From assembly GCF_027580225.2 (NCBI RefSeq), contig NC_073340.2, forward strand, positions 20,406,001 to 20,470,000: a stretch of DNA of 64,000 nt, given 5' to 3'. Under the pieces are notes generated by a model, which did not search any database, had not been told where the DNA came from, and worked only from the letters and a program-made list of their open reading frames with translations. How positions within the stretch are numbered: the stretch's first letter is position 1; each line of letters starts with the position of its first letter. Source of the stretch: Misgurnus anguillicaudatus (Eukaryota > Chordata > Actinopteri > Cypriniformes > Cobitidae). Shown in pieces: positions 62,863-64,000 of the stretch. The translations under genes were made by a program, and so were the position numbers.

Positions 62863-64000
62863 GTATAAAATACCAAACTTAAGTTGTTCTTTAAGATAAA
62901 CCTGCACCTAAATAGCATGCACAATAATTTTTTTAGAACAAATTTGTTTCTGCTTGTACTGTAAGTGAGCAGTTTATTGCCATAAGAAGTCCAGTGTGGA
63001 CCAGACTTTATGCTATTCAAAAGTCTGGTTTCTGGAGGCATTCATCATTCATCCCATATACTGGACCAGCAAAAGAAATCAGAACGAGACAGAAAGAACG
63101 GAAAAAAGAGGCAAAGGCGTTCAACAGGGATTGGTGCTAGACTGTGTGTTGGTGGTCTGGCTGAAGTTTGGCAGGACCTCATTGTGGTGTAGTCTGGGCG
63201 ACCCAGCAGGTGGGTCTGAAGGAGTAGCGAGTCATAAGCTATAATATAAGCTTGGCATTCGACCTGCTCACTCTTGGGATCCAAAACATGGGGCTACTCA
63301 TATAAAATTGAAAAAAAATCCTTACTTTGCAGATTTCAAATTTGCTTATTTGCTTAACCAATGTGTGGTTTTGAATAGGGATGAGACAGTTTTGAGTGAT
63401 GACTATATAATTAGATGTATGATATATGATAAGGCATACAGTAGTAGTAGTAACCACAGAACAGTGCTACCCACCTTTTAGCTGCTGCTCACCAGTCTGG
63501 AAACAGAGCTTTGATGCTTGTGTGAATTCATGCAGGCTTACATAGTGTGTCTGTGCCATGTTAAAGCTGTATCAGGTCAGGTTTAAACTGAGAGAGATAG
63601 CGCCACTCAGGCTTTTATCTGTGCGTGTGAGATCAGGTTTTACAAGGTCTCCCCAAATCCCACAGATTTTAACAGCCACATTCCCACAGCACTACCTGTG
63701 TGTGCTTACATAGCCTACTGTTTATTCATTTTTGAGTTTGAGGCTTTCTTGATCTGCTCGTGTGAGTGCATTTGTGTGGTCTAAAAAGTAAACTTTGGAC
63801 ACATAAGTCATTTTAAATTAAATGTTTTTGCATTATATAACACAATTTCGGTAACTCGTTACTATGAGGTTGTGGGCTATTAGATAACATATTAGTTTAT
63901 TAATGCACTGGGTAACATGAACTAACAAGGAACAATACGTTGTCTAATGCACAATAAATTAAAATCCCCACTGTGGCTAAAATCAGGTTTTTATTGTTGT
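62863..64000. other. End of window, nothing recognised
   Basis: Unique sequence to the window edge. Short overlapping frames near 62996-63284 have no family resemblance. Confidence 0.4.

Overview
The window is vertebrate nuclear DNA, almost certainly from a teleost and most likely a cypriniform or other otophysan fish. The reasons are two vertebrate genes with canonical GT-AG introns, a tRNA-derived SINE with the fish-type tail, and dense short DNA transposons. These include Angel-like elements starting TTAAAGGGATAGTTCACCC and hAT elements with 8-bp target duplications. The species call is an inference from repeat families recognised by eye; no database was searched.

Only two host protein-coding genes can be supported, and both can be read from start to stop. 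map3k8 (Tpl2/Cot kinase) is on the minus strand at 8844-16412, with seven coding exons giving 466 aa and a separate 5' noncoding exon near 17064. mtpap (mitochondrial poly(A) polymerase) is on the plus strand at 17522-24905, with nine exons giving 578 aa. They are head to head, as in mammals, and share a short CpG-containing promoter interval. That interval carries a perfect NRF-1-type palindrome 16 bases upstream of the mtpap start and a YY1-like motif over the start codon. This fits mtpap's role in mitochondrial RNA maturation. The two proteins have no known shared pathway.

Layout: 1-7400 is intergenic and repeat-rich, with a 424-bp-spaced direct repeat, a SINE, an 8-bp-TSD hAT element containing a nested CCAGCA-minisatellite element, a second copy of that minisatellite element, and CT/CA microsatellites. 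7400-17160 holds map3k8, whose introns carry two hAT or hAT-like MITEs and a large inverted MITE pair. 17160-17520 is the divergent promoter. 17522-25045 holds mtpap, with (TA)n and other repeats in its introns. From 25045 to 64000 no host coding exon could be identified. This half is a nested pile of DNA transposons: several hATs with exact 8-bp duplications, a decayed Tc1 copy, a 5.4-kb TA-flanked element with a two-exon coding remnant, a 41-bp minisatellite and two long foldback elements. Unlabelled unique stretches lie between them and could be introns or regulatory DNA of a neighbouring gene.

The most unusual observations are these. Unrelated TTAA-ended MITEs repeatedly abut and share a single TTAA. 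The 5.4-kb element retains splice-bounded coding exons and is itself interrupted by an hAT at a splice-donor-like site. An AACGTT-rich element is built of 230-bp units. Two transposon-like elements have interiors that are CCAGCA minisatellites. I see no prokaryotic-type system, CRISPR array, rRNA or functional tRNA gene.
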